Positions 23,043 through 34,203 of a DNA stretch of 57,129 nucleotides are shown piece by piece. The notes under the pieces are model-generated. The model was not told the DNA's origin. It was given only the letters and a program-made list of their open reading frames with translations, and did no database searches. The stretch's first letter is position 1. Every line of letters begins with the position of its first letter. Origin of the DNA: Lichtheimia corymbifera B2541 (Eukaryota; Mucoromycota; Mucoromycetes; Mucorales; Lichtheimiaceae); the NCBI GenBank assembly GCA_000697475.1, contig JNEU01000884.1, positions 1 through 57,129 on the forward strand, read 5' to 3'. Both the position numbers and the translations under genes were made by a program.

Positions 23043-24419
23043 CTATTCCTCCTCTTCTCCATTAAGCATGTTGACCATATCTTGAAGATCTTGATTGTCT
23101 ATATATATATACAAGTATAAATGAATGAAGCTATTCTAAACCATTTTTTACTCTTCGCATTACCTGGACTCAACTCCAATGCTCTCTTGAATGATGCAAT
23201 TGCTTCGTCATACTTTTCCAAAACAGCATCCTCATCCTCAAGCAAGTTGGACTGGGTCAATTGAAGCATACCGAGCTATGGATAACAACGTTAGCACTAT
23301 GTTGATGTGAGGCGTGTCACACACTTACCAGCTCCATGCCACGTGCATATTCTTGTTTATTCTGTTCCTTGTAGACCTTGTTGGCTGTAGAAATCAACTT
23401 TTCAATCTCGTTGCACAGATCCTAGATACCGCACTTAGCCATATTGTCTTTTGGGATAGAAAAGTAAATGATGTTACCTGCTGCTTTCCAGTATCTTGGA
23501 TAAACTTTTGCTTATGTAATAAACTGGCAGCCCATAATGCCTGAGATTCTGGGTCTTCTTGATATGTGAAATGTTGAATATAGCGTACAAGGGCATCAAG
23601 GACAAGTGAGATGTGTTCCAAATGAAAGGGCTGATCCAAGAGTTGAGCGTATGCGTGCAGGTTCTCGAGTGTTGAGCGGACAGCTTTGGTAGGTGTTTTA
23701 TCCAAGGAAGGTAGCACCTATGCATGATTACTTTTGAGATGCTTTGATCCAGCATGACAACAACAACAAATATATACCTTGTCAATAGCATCCAAAGCTT
23801 CCTTACATAACTTGATTTCCTCCCTGCTAACTTTTTGTTTGCTGAGCAGCTCCTCACTGGGTTCTTCCTCATCTTCTGAATCGAGCATTTCTTCATATAA
23901 GGCATTTTGTCGCTTTCGAATGAAAATAGCAAGATCCATGGCTGCACGTGCCAATAGCAATTGCTGTTGATCGTCATCCAGTGATTGCTTTTTGTTGAGA
24001 CCACGCAGGATGTCTAGACCTTCTCGTAAACTTTCTTCCACATGGATGGCACGTCCAAGTTCAATGAGACATGTTGCATAACCGACTCGATTATCCGATT
24101 CCTTTTCTTGATATTGTTCCAATGCCAAATCAAAAAGGCGTCGTACAAGATGATCATCCCGTTGTTTGCTAGCGTGTGATGCTTCGGCAATGGCCATATC
24201 CAACAGTTCCTGTGCGCTCGGCGTTGCTGTTTGTTCGTGACCATGCTCGTCTTTGCGTACAAACGTGATCTCAATCTCCCCGACATCGCACCCTTGGCAT
24301 TCCGGATCGGTGCAGTCTTCTACATGGCCTTCTTTTTGAGACGATCGGGCGCGTTTTGCTCGAACAGCAACTGCAGCAGTGCTGGTTTCAGGCTCGGCAT
24401 CGGCAGGTCGTTTTGACAT
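23043..24419 (-). CDS. ETT1: Ett1/Nro1-like TPR nuclear protein
   Basis: Five exons (24419-23778, 23717-23478, 23421-23329, 23275-23164, 23098-23043), about 380 residues, close to S. pombe Nro1. The N-terminus MSKRPADAE, with a basic patch (VRAKRARSSQK), looks nuclear. The body is helical repeats: LLDMAIAEASHASK, LVRRLFDLALEQYQEK, YATCLIELGRAI, with a C-terminal TPR-like unit (EKYDEAIASFKRALELSP) and an acidic tail ending GEEEE. A CTDPECQGC cluster near residue 40 is a small oddity. Ett1/Nro1 affect translation termination and oxygen-dependent Ofd1 in yeasts; assignment here rests on layout and length rather than on a decisive motif. It is divergent from LAS1, with 130 bp between the two ATGs. 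Confidence 0.6.
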
Positions 24420-24549
24420 TTGGGAGAGAGAGAGAGAGGGCACACAGCGGGGAGGTAAAAAAAAAGACAAGAGGTCAAAAGGTGAGGAGGAGAAGCGACT
24501 TGCTATTTTCTTTTTCATACTCTCACTACTCTCTCACACCTTTGCAGCC

Positions 24550-26556
24550 ATGGGCGGTTTACGCGTTGTCCCTTGGATCAACTTTGAAGAATTAGATACA
24601 GTCCACAAGTGGTTATATTCTCAATCACCGGAAGAAGCTCAACATGGCGTCGATCGGGTAAAATCAACCACGGACCACGATTGGGTTATGCAAGAACTTA
24701 ACACATAGTATATAGGTGGCTGCTTGGTCAAGTCGAGGACGTTTACCTACTGCTATTGAGAGTACATCTGCATTGATACAATTACGACTAAGAGACCGAG
24801 GAGGCCATATGGCATTATCACTTCAAGAACTACGACAGCTATATGCCTTTGCACTCATCAGGTAGGTAAATGATGGTGGTGGGAGGAGGTTGATCAGGAC
24901 TGGATCACATATTGAGTGGATAAAATCATAGATTTGTCAATGGCATGGTGGATCCTTTACAAACAGGCTCTATTGCACGAGCTACATCTGAGATTGCAGA
25001 ACGGTTGGGATTACCCTTATGGTTCGTTGAACTTCGTCATGCAGCTACCCATGAACATCTCCCAGGTATATCCGTTTTACGTGAAGCAGCTGAACAGGTA
25101 AACATCATACATGGATATGGAAATTCTATACTGAGAATGGGATTAGGCATTACAATGGCTGTATGATGCTTACTGGGCCATGGAACTGAAGCCTGAAAGG
25201 TCGCCTATCCTCGATGAAAACAAGGTGCTTGCTATTCGATTGGCTTTAAAACAATACAAGGATGCTAGGAAAACATTTATAAAAGGTAAAAAGTGTGATC
25301 TCTAGAAAATGGATGGTCATGGGACTAAGCAATCCTGGTATGAGTAGATTCAAAACGCGGTCGACCCACCAACGATGATCACGAGGAAGCAATGAAAAGA
25401 TTCATGAAGGCTGTATCAGGACCTTACATCCGAGACGCTGTGGTCCCAGAGCTATTGAAACCTGGTGGTCTAGTACCTGTCAGCAAAAAGTACGTCAGGA
25501 TGGGGTGGTTCATAAAGATGATGCTAATGTTGATGATATTGTAGGAAGCGCCCAAGTTTTGACTACATGGTTTTGTCAAATGATCTCCTCGAGCTATGGA
25601 TTCCACTCGTACGAGCGCTGGATCGAGCACATTCTAATTTTGCCAAGGAGTTGCTGGATGCGATTGTGAAGCGGTTGGATGTCAAAGAAGGTAAGCAAGC
25701 GCATTTCATTGTGAACAATCAACAATGACGCTGATATTTCATTGTATAGAATACAAAATCAGCAAAGAGCTTTCCTATATTGTGTCAGGGCCAGTGGTAA
25801 GTCATATTCATTCTCATGTTCCTGGCCAATGCTTACGTGCCGAAATATATATATATATATATATATATATAGGAGGATAATGCACCGGATGATGACCTTA
25901 CTGGCAACAGCTACCTGTTAACACTCGCATGTTACTTGAAGCATATTGTGTCAAATGATTTTGGACCTCGTGGCAATAACATCCAGTATATCTTGCGGAA
26001 TATCGAGTTGAACGACGTCTTGGAAGGATGCCTCCGTTATCCCAATCATTTGTAAGTTCATTGCTCCCTTTAGAGATTTCCTACTAATGACCACTTTTTA
26101 CTCATAGCACACGGGCTATACTGCGAGATATATCCCAAGTGGCAGACGATGACCTAGCAAGGGATCTTGACCCGTTTTTGAAATATATTGACAGCTACTT
26201 GGCTAGCAAACAGAATGTAAGTGAGTTCATGCTCATCTAGGGCACCGATAGTAATTGCTTTGAATAGGTGAATCATGGAGCTGATACGGAACAAGAGGTT
26301 GACATGGAAGGAGAATTGAGTGAGCTCAAAGGACGTATCCAAGCGATGCAAGGCGTTGTAAGTAAACTTTGAAATAGTGGATAAGACGTTGTTTTAATTG
26401 GGGTTTCTTTTTTTTCAGATATTGGACGAAGTAGAAGATATGATGGATGTAGATGGATCTAGAGGATGGACACTATGTGATAGCTCGAAATGGTCTACAT
26501 GTCCTATGGGAAGTTTGCCAAATGGAAAAGTACCCTGTCTCGATTTGAATGTATAA
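24550..26556 (+). CDS. LAS1: Las1 pre-rRNA ITS2 endoribonuclease
   Basis: HEPN nuclease that cuts ITS2 during 60S maturation, working with the Grc3 kinase. Eleven exons: 24550-24657, 24716-24861, 24932-25097, 25147-25285, 25348-25489, 25545-25690, 25750-25796, 25873-26051, 26108-26216, 26268-26357 and 26419-26556. N-terminal landmarks: RVVPWINFEELDTVHKWL, AAWSSRGRLPTAIEST and RFVNGMVDPLQTG, followed by LPLWFVELRHAATHEHLP, which holds the HEPN R-x4-H catalytic motif. The rest is a less conserved helical region ending in the family's WTLCDSSKWSTCPMG tail. The intron before exon 8 contains an (AT)n tract (about 25848-25870). All introns are GT-AG and in phase. Confidence 0.94.
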
Positions 26557-26654
26557 TAAACTCGAGTTGCTTGCTTGTTGTATACTGGAAGAGAATGAAT
26601 GATGGCGGGGTTGGTGGGTTGGTTGGCAACTTCACTTTTCTCTTTCTTACCAAA

Positions 26655-27195
26655 ATGGATACCACACAGCTTGCCGAGAGTACTACGCGCATTAAGAATC
26701 TACATGAAGTTGAAAAGGTACCGATTGCTCGGTTGATATCGAGAGACGTTGGCTGCTCTTACTAATCGACAAGCATAGAAATTGGTACTTCTTGTTGAGA
26801 CGGCAGGTGATGCACTGGCGATCCTGAGCGATGACAGCAAGAATGACGAAGATACCTCCAAGGCAGTCCACGAACGCGTTCAGGAATTCGAAGCATTGGC
26901 AGCACGTTACTTTTCACTTGTGAATGTATGTATGATATTGTATTTATGTGTGTGTGTGATTAGGTGGATCTAATATATAGGACAGGATATTCAACTTGCC
27001 CTTCGAGACAATGTTCGCTTCCTCCGCAAGACCGGTAGCATTGCCATGAGTACAACAAAGAGTATTCCTTTCCGTGCCACTGTTGCTGGACAACAAAAAG
27101 AGCTTGAAGTATGGACTGCAGCTGTTGAAACAATCCATCAACGTGTTGAAGAACTCAAGAGAATTGCGCATGAACAACAACAGCAGCAGCATTAA
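26655..27195 (+). CDS. MED11: Mediator complex subunit 11
   Basis: Head-module subunit of the RNA polymerase II Mediator complex; partners with Med22. Three exons (26655-26717, 26779-26925, 26986-27195), about 139 residues, all predicted helical: TTRIKNLHEVEKKLVLLVETAGDAL (Med11 core), then VHERVQEFEALAARYFSLV and DIQLALRDNVRFLRKTG, and a C-terminal helix ending in a Q-run and His. The acceptor of exon 3 is the second of two close AGs; the first breaks the frame. The start codon lies only 98 bp after the LAS1 stop on the same strand, so its promoter must be very short or overlap the LAS1 3' end. Confidence 0.8.
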
Positions 27196-27454
27196 TCTAT
27201 ATTCCATCCACATCCATGACCCTTACATTTTCAGCATCTCTTTGTATATATACAGCTATCCTCGCACATAAAAGTTATCGACAAATCAACATTTCATGTA
27301 TATCAGGCATTGGATACAAAAAAGGCATTTCGTGTGTGTATTAGGCCTTTTTTCAGTATGATTAGTAGAGAGCTGTGGTGGTGCATTAAGGGGTACAAGA
27401 TGACGATCATGGCGAAGGGGAGATATATGAATGGGATGACGATGGTAATGGTGT

Positions 27455-27696
27455 TCATGACAGCGCTGCTGCCATAGCCTTCTTTTCATCCATGATAAGA
27501 CATTGCTTCTCATCCATCTCACGGCGTGCCTTCTTTTGAGACTTGTTCTTTGACAATGTAATGCTTCGCTAAACGAAATGACCCACAGACGTTAATATCG
27601 TGTTCGTATCCATATGGAATGTAACACTACCTCGGCAACGACAACAAAGTTTGTGGCCAGCACAGCCATAACAACGGCGAATCCAGTGATGAACAT
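27455..27696 (-). CDS. Small single-pass membrane protein, not recognised
   Basis: Two exons (27696-27631, 27568-27455), about 59 residues. Residues 1-22 form one membrane helix (MFITGFAVVMAVLATNFVVV). The rest is a charged helix (SLSKNKSQKKARREMDEKQ, then KKAMAAALS). The splice site GAG/GTAGTG to TTTAG/CGA keeps the frame. Size and layout resemble accessory subunits of mitochondrial or ER complexes; no family could be named. It converges with MED11, 260 bp away. Confidence 0.55.
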
Positions 27697-28685
27697 GATG
27701 ATGGTGGTGGTGTTGAAAGTGGTAGAAAAAAAGTTGAGAATGAAGAAAATGTAATCGTGCGTGGAGAGTGCTCTCTTTATAAGTTCTTCAGAGAGGGACG
27801 AATTGACTTTTTGGAAACAGGGAGAGGATAGAATGATATGCTTCGCAAAGTCTCTCTCTTTCTCTCTCTCCTTGTGCAGCGAGCTGCATTCGTCAAAAAT
27901 AAAGTGCAGTACAGCCGGCGTCAATAAATGCACACATTTGCTTTTGTCTCGCTCGTTTTGTTATTATATTTCTATTTACAGAACAAAATAGTTGACGAAA
28001 AGCGATGGTCATGTTATATTCTTGGTTGCATGTCAAATGCAAGGGGATCATCTGGTTGTGGATTGTGCTGCTGCTGCTGTTGACGGGAGGCATGCATGGC
28101 ATTATGCATCCGCTTTTGGAAAAAAGAAAAACGGTACTCCTTGTGTAATGTATGTGAGGACATCCCTCATCATCCTTTCTGCTGATCTGCTCATTCTCCA
28201 TTGTTCCCCAAGTAGCATATGTATATCTTAGATATAGGCTATGATAGGAATTTAAAAAGCAATTCAAGGTATTGCTAACTGAGCCATCGTCTGCAGCAAT
28301 GCAGTTGTTGTGTACGTGTATATATATCCATGCATTTGCAGCAATAACATATAGGATGCAAGATGGGGTCGATGCATGTAGTGTAGTTTACACACACACA
28401 CACACACACACACACATATCGGTTTGATACACTTTAGGGATAAGAAAACAGGAGGATGCTCTTGCCACCACTTCCCTTCTTCTCATTTATGATTTGCTCA
28501 ACGTCATCTTATTGTTGGATCAAGGTCTACTATGCACATGATGGTTACTCCTCCTAGGGAAACTGCGCCCGCCTACTTATCGGGAGTTTCGGAAAAGCGG
28601 ATCATACTACTAGTGTGTGAGCGGTGGTGCAGGACACAAAGCATCGTTGTCTTCTCCTTTTTCTTTTCCTTCTCTTTTTGATCTC
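27697..28685. other. Intergenic
   Basis: About 1 kb of divergent upstream sequence between the small membrane protein and the kinase. It contains CT-rich tracts (27850-27880) and a CA microsatellite. No gene seen. Confidence 0.4.
28391..28416 (+). repeat. (CA)n microsatellite
   Basis: Thirteen uninterrupted CA units in the region upstream of the kinase gene. Confidence 0.95.
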
Positions 28686-30340
28686 ATGATGGGTTTATTA
28701 CAAACATTTGATACCATTCTACACGGTGGTGTACAACAACCTACTTCATACATCAAGAAACGTAACTATGAATTTGGAGACACACTTGGTATATCACATT
28801 GATGTGTATGTATATATAAATATATATCTCTTAATGCAGATCATGTTGTGTTCTAGGCACCGGGTCTTTTGGCTATGTCCGACGTGCAACACGAATTGTA
28901 GACAGGAAGTCAGTAGCCATCAAGGTCATTCCCAAACGCAATGTCAAAGGCCATTTCGATATGGTCTATGCTGAAATGAAAGTTCTCGAGGGATTGTCTC
29001 ATCCAAACGTGATCGGCTTCTTTGAGTGGTTCGAGTCGCGGTATGTATAGACACTTCTTTTTCTCCCACCTTCCCCTCTCGCTTTCTTTCTCAGCAACAT
29101 GCAACATGGTATATTGACAAGTGATATCAGAGAAAAGTTTTATCTAGTGTTTGAACTGCAAGTATCTGGAATGAGACATTGCATGGTTACGCAGATGGAC
29201 TGGGATTCTTTTTTGACACCTGAGACACACACACTCTTTTTAGTGCTACCGGCGGCGAGTTATTTGACAGGCTCTTTGAACGAGGGAAATTCACAGAAAA
29301 GGATGCTATCGTGGTAGTACGATCAATACTTGGTGGTTTACAGTATTTGCATTCACACAACATTGTACATCGAGGTATGGAGGAACATGCTATAGCAACA
29401 AACATAGGCAACTTGGTAATGTCCTGTACTATTATTCTCAGATCTCAAGCCAGAAAACCTCCTGTTTAAGACATCAGATGCACACGCTGACTTGGCTATA
29501 TGCGATTTTGGGTAATTTAATCGATCGAAAATGATAATAATGGGGACCCTTACTGATATCAAATAGGATTGCTACATTGTCAGATCAACAATCAACGATG
29601 CAAACAGCTTGCGGATCTCCAGGTTATGTTGGTAAGCTGCAATCCAGGAAACTTTAATTCTATTTTTGGTAACTTGTGGATGATGCTCAGCACCTGAGGT
29701 ATTGGAAAAGAAGAGCTGTGGAGCTCCAGTCGATCTGTGGGCTGTGGGGTAAAGTATACAAAAAAAAGTAGAGGAATAGTTGAGCTAATGTTGCTATTGT
29801 AGGGTCATCACTTATACCATGTAAGTATTGTCAAGGAATATAGTTACCAAGGGGCTTCATGTTGTTCATGCAATGATACTTTAGACTGTGTGGATATCAA
29901 CCATTCCAAGCGGAAGAACCAAGTGAGCTCATTAATGAAATCACACATGCTCGATACGAGTTCCATGACAGGTATTGGCGTACAGTGTCCCAGGACGGTA
30001 AGTCATGGTGTATTATGGAAGAAGGCCGAAGGACTAAGGGTATGGTTTTATAGCAAAGGACTTTATTCGTCGTCTTTTGACGCTTGATCCTGCAAAGCGG
30101 CTAACAGCAAAGGAGGCACTTGAAGACAAATGGCTGATAGGACAGGATGCCAACGAGGTTGACCTCTTGAAGAACGTACGAGAGAACTTTTGTGCACGCC
30201 GTAAGCTCAAGGGTGCTGTTGGAGCCATTCGAGCCATGCATCGTTTCCGAGCCAGTGTATCCCAATCACCATTAGAAGATAAACCACCCATTGTAGAAGC
30301 ATCATCGACCACACCTCAATCCACTGTTTTGATTAATTGA
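28686..30340 (+). CDS. Calcium/calmodulin-dependent protein kinase (CaMK I type)
   Basis: Ser/Thr kinase. Ten exons: 28686-28788, 28857-29040, 29131-29157, 29244-29374, 29442-29511, 29567-29631, 29691-29748, 29803-29820, 29885-29997 and 30054-30340, about 351 residues. Motifs: Gly loop GDTLGTGSFGYV, lysine in VAIKVI, FELATGGELFDRLFERGKF, catalytic HRDLKPENLLF, DFG, activation segment TACGSPGYVAPE with the Thr that CaMKK would phosphorylate, and the CaM-binding-like RRKLKGAVGAIRAM after the domain. Exons of 27 and 18 nt are unusually small. The intron after exon 3 is GC-AG (GCAAGT); it is needed to give FELATGGELF. The first of two adjacent ATGs was chosen. The stop is 35 bp from the COQ3 stop. 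Confidence 0.92.
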
Positions 30341-30375
30341 ACAAAGGCATATATTATATACATATATTGGGATCT

Positions 30376-31357
30376 CTAGTTTTCATTTCTTTTGGCTGTC
30401 AAAAGATAATTCACTTCTAAAGCTTCTATTCCACAGGGTGCAATATGACCATTCTTTTCGGACAACCACCATTTCCGCTTGAGAGGATCCCAAAAGATAC
30501 CACGAACATCCTGCACTGTCCAGCCTCCCTTGATCGAATCCACGGCGGCAATTAATTCCTTGCTATTGATATACTTTGTCCAGTCATGCGTTCCTTTATG
30601 CACAATTCCCAAGATATCCTCAGCCAGCAAGACCGTCAACAGGTACGAATGCAATGTGCGTGACATGGTGGATAAAAACAAGGAACCTCCAGGGCGTACA
30701 AGGTCACCACACGTTTGCAGGAATGCGAGTGGATTTGATACGTGTTCGATGATCTCCATTGCCGATACAACATCAAATGATTCCTTGGCTTCAAGTAAAT
30801 CCTCTATTATCCACAATCGATTAATTTTATTGTCCCATGTGCCCTGATTGATACAATAAATGAATTTACCTGCAAGTGTATGTCGGTATTCAACACTACC
30901 AGGGCCACGCCATAATCGTGGATCTTTACGTGAATGGAGTTTGGCCATTTGAATATTATCAAAGGAAGCATCAGCACCCACGACTTGACCACCCAAACGT
31001 GCAAGAGACTAAAAGGACATGTCAATGATGGTGCACGCACACACATACTGCATATCCTTTATTTACCTCTGACAGCAAACCACCACCACAACCGATATCA
31101 AGCATTCGAAGGCCCTTGAATGGATGCGTCTCGTTGTCGTTCTGAGGAAGCTGGTCACGTATATACCGTACACGAACAGGGTTCATGAGCTGAAGCATGC
31201 CAAACTCGCCATCGGGATCCCACCATTGCTGAGACATTGCGTTGAACTTTTTCACTTCTTCGGCGTCGACAGAGCTGTTGCTACCATAAGAACGTTGGAA
31301 GGCACGCATGACAAGCGGCCGATGACAAGATCGTGATAAACGCAGGGCTGGGAGCAT
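30376..31357 (-). CDS. COQ3: Mitochondrial ubiquinone O-methyltransferase Coq3
   Basis: Performs both O-methylations of the ubiquinone ring at the inner mitochondrial membrane. Three exons (31357-31067, 31008-30870, 30803-30376), about 285 residues. The N-terminus is Arg/Ser-rich without acids (MLPALRLSRSCHRPLVMRAF), a presequence. Conserved parts: FNAMSQQWWDPDGEFGMLQ, MNPVRVRYIRD, motif I MLDIGCGGGLLSE, LARLGGQVVGADAS, FDVVSAMEIIEHVSNPLAF, PGGSLFLSTMSRT and VHKGTHDWTKYI. All introns are GT-AG and in phase. Confidence 0.95.
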
Positions 31358-32591
31358 GTGTTGTCCTTTTGTGTATATATGTGTGTGTATATATAAGCGG
31401 AGAGAAGAGAAAGACAAATACGATGGGCGCGTCAAATGTTTTGAGTAGCATTGTTGTTGTCACCCATCCTGTATGTATCCCCATTTTCCTTGATATGATC
31501 ATAATAGTAATAAAGCCTCATGTTCAAAAGGAATGTATTACGGCAATGTGATTCAAAAAGACCGGCATTGGTCGTGTATAACGGATGGATAAGTATGTAG
31601 TGAATAATGCAATGCACATGACCCGTCGGCCTGTACCGTGCATGTTGTTGCTTTGGTGGCGTTTTCACGCGTGCATGAAATATACGGTGTCTGTCATTGA
31701 AGGTGAAGCAATCGATTCGTCTTAATAAACAAGCCCATGCCGGTAATAGCATATAACGGGGGAGTCCGAGTTCATCCATGCTTATTATCACTACACCGTA
31801 ATGTGCTCTCGCAATGTAAACGGATAAACCAACCAACGTTAAAAAGGAGATATGTCGGACTGCACCGACATAAGAGGATAAATCTCTCATCTAAAATGAA
31901 TCCGAGAATCAGCCGATGATACCATCCAAAGCCGAATGGACCCTGCAAATGAAAAATGATCCGCTTGGTCTGGTTGAACATGCTGAAACAGCCCTTCCAG
32001 TAGAACGCTGTGAGTGTATATATTGAATTGCTAAAGAAAGATTTCTCAAACAAAAAGGGGCTGGGGGTTGGTTATGATGTTGGATGTATAATAGCATTGG
32101 AATGATAATATGTATCTTCGGAACGTTGGAAATCGATTTACACTGCGCGGTGGTGCGTGCATGTTGATCCGTGATAACCACCAATTGGCATCATCACCAA
32201 TAGCCCATATCTTGGTTTATACTCATGCGAATTTGCATGATGTCAATAATGCTGCACAAGAAAGGGTGAGATAACGACTCTTGAAATTGCGGTGTTATTG
32301 CTATCTCAGGAGCGCGGAGGAATGGTGCAATCTATATCCTTCTGGAAAGGAATTTATGCCATCTCATTTCGAACGTCTTCATATAAAAAGGGCACGCTAG
32401 TAGGATCAATCATCTAAAATCAAGCAAACAAACCTATCTTCATCACTGACGATCATTGCCTCACGATCACTGCTGTTTTAATTCTGATCATCTCAGCATC
32501 CTTCCATTCTCCTCCTTTTTTTATCCACGCGAATTCTTGAAAAGGCGTCCGTTTTCATCCACCAACTTCCATCACTCCTTCACCCTCTTTT
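31358..32591. other. Intergenic, with leader of the mini zinc-finger gene
   Basis: No gene seen from 31400 to 32370. A TATA-like ATATAAAAAG lies near 32381-32390, with a ~200-nt leader, rich in CATC and pyrimidines, leading to the ATG at 32592. Confidence 0.45.
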
Positions 32592-32804
32592 ATGGCTAAA
32601 AGCATGTCACCATCAATCATTGCATTATCTGCGGTCGTACCTGTGGTAGCTCAAGATACCAAGGAGAGACGAGTGAACATTGACGTTTTTCGTTTACGGC
32701 AATCACCAGGTGTTCTTGATGCTGTACCTCGTTGTCCCACATGTCATCGTCGTTTCCACTCACTAGGCAACCTTGCAAACCACCATCAATTGTACCGGCA
32801 TTAA
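32592..32804 (+). CDS. Mini C2H2 zinc-finger protein, paralog 1
   Basis: Single-exon gene for a 70-residue protein of unknown function. Residues 1-25 are variable and weakly hydrophobic (SIIALSAVVPVVA). From residue 28 it matches the protein at 39954: VFRLR, a short variable part, VPRC, then one finger CPTCHRRFHSLGNLANHH ending at YRH. The finger is C-x2-C-x12-H-x5-H and ends at the last residue, so nothing follows the second zinc-binding His. DNA across the finger is also nearly identical between the two loci, which argues for recent duplication plus selection. One finger is usually too little for specific DNA binding alone, so dimerisation or a partner is likely (inference). Confidence 0.75.
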   Translation: MAKSMSPSIIALSAVVPVVAQDTKERRVNIDVFRLRQSPGVLDAVPRCPTCHRRFHSLGNLANHHQLYRH

Positions 32805-33684
32805 AAAAGAAAAGGCATCCATGTATATAGCTCACTTTGTTCATTAGCATAGCTCCTTGTGAATTTATAAAGCCATGCAGTCCCTTGTAACCAATGTTGT
32901 ATCATTCTTTGGATTCTTTTTTATTTTGATCGTGGGTGCCTCTTAAAGCTAGTTGTTGTTGCCACAGTGACCTTTTTTCCCACAATGGATGGTTTCAGAA
33001 GGTGTGATCCACGTGACCGTTAAGCATCCAACACCACCTTCAGAGCGTTGTTACCCTGTACTACCGAGACATGGTGCCATGTGCAACGTTGTCAATGGTC
33101 CGTGCGTTTAGATCGATCAACGCACCGAAAGGCATTTTGCAATGTCACGCATTCATACCATGCTATCTAAATGAACAAGGTGAACAGAAGTGAGATGTAA
33201 TTATGATCGCAAAGCAAGAGTGCTGTGTACATGGATGGGCTATATCATTACATACCTTGATGTTTATAATGATACTAAACAGCTACAACAACATACGACT
33301 ACAACAGCGCTTAACACCCTTTGAACGTCGAATAATACATACAGAGAATATAAAGGTATGGTGTACAGATACCATTATATGATCCCTATAACACGACATG
33401 CTAAATAGACGATATTCAACGGCGGTTCTCAAACGCTTGATTTACAGAACACGACTGCATAGAAGTGGCATTCTTAACTATGGTATTCATAGCATATGTT
33501 ATCTTACAAAACCTTATATGAATCATTCCATACGGGTTATCATGGGCGGACCTCACGACAGGAGGAGGAACTATCATCCAAAATCATCCACCTGCAGCGT
33601 TGATCGATCAAGAAGGCCCACCCTCTCAGTTTAGTTACATAAACACGCCCACCTGCATCTTTGACTCTATTAGGCTCTAGATAC
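32805..33684. other. Intergenic
   Basis: 3' side of the mini zinc-finger gene and unassigned DNA. The last 60 bp resemble the spacer between foldback elements (compare 34132-34203). Confidence 0.4.
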
Positions 33685-34131
33685 TTGACAATAAACAAAG
33701 ACTACCTTCCATATAGCATTATGGTTATAGCATATGTAAAAACATAAAGTGTCTGTATATCTAAACTTTAAAATGAAGCGTGGGGTCTTCAATCGAACAA
33801 AGCTGCTCGTCATGGTCCAGCGCACCTTATGTACAAGTTTCACGATCGAGGTGGCCATTCCGAGATTTCGCAATGTCACCAACAGCCAAAGTGAACTAGG
33901 TCGACCTCTTGAATTTTTTTTTCGACGAGGCTGGTGGTGATATTGGGTGAATCTGAGAATGGCCACGACGATCGTGAAACTTGCACCCAAGGTGCGCTTC
34001 ACCCCGACGCGCAACTTTGTTCGATTGAAGACCTCACGTTTCATTGTAAAGTTTAGATATACAGCTATCTTTATGTTTTTACTATGCTGTACGCGTAATG
34101 CTATATGGAGAGTCGCGTTTGTTCATTAGAA
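33685..34131 (+). repeat. Foldback (long-inverted-repeat) element A
   Basis: Non-coding element of about 447 bp whose two halves are inverted repeats of roughly 190 bp, beginning TTGACAATAAACAAAG and ending in the complement. Each arm carries GTAAAAACATAAAGTG, a CTAAACTTTA...ATGAA core and TTTCACGATCG. The central loop holds a T9 run flanked by GTCGACC and CGACGAGG. No transposase is encoded, so it would be a non-autonomous MITE/foldback type. Short ORFs across it are by-products of the arms. Confidence 0.8.
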
Positions 34132-34203
34132 AGTATCATGCAAATGAGCTGTGTTGCACAAAGAAGTCCGTCTGCATCTTCGGCTCTATCTGAGTCTACC
34201 TAC

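Noticed and set aside
33670..34044. ORFs of about 75-145 codons across the foldback elements (for example MKREVFNRTKL)
   Set aside because: They appear in both orientations because the DNA is an inverted repeat, and they end at arm boundaries.
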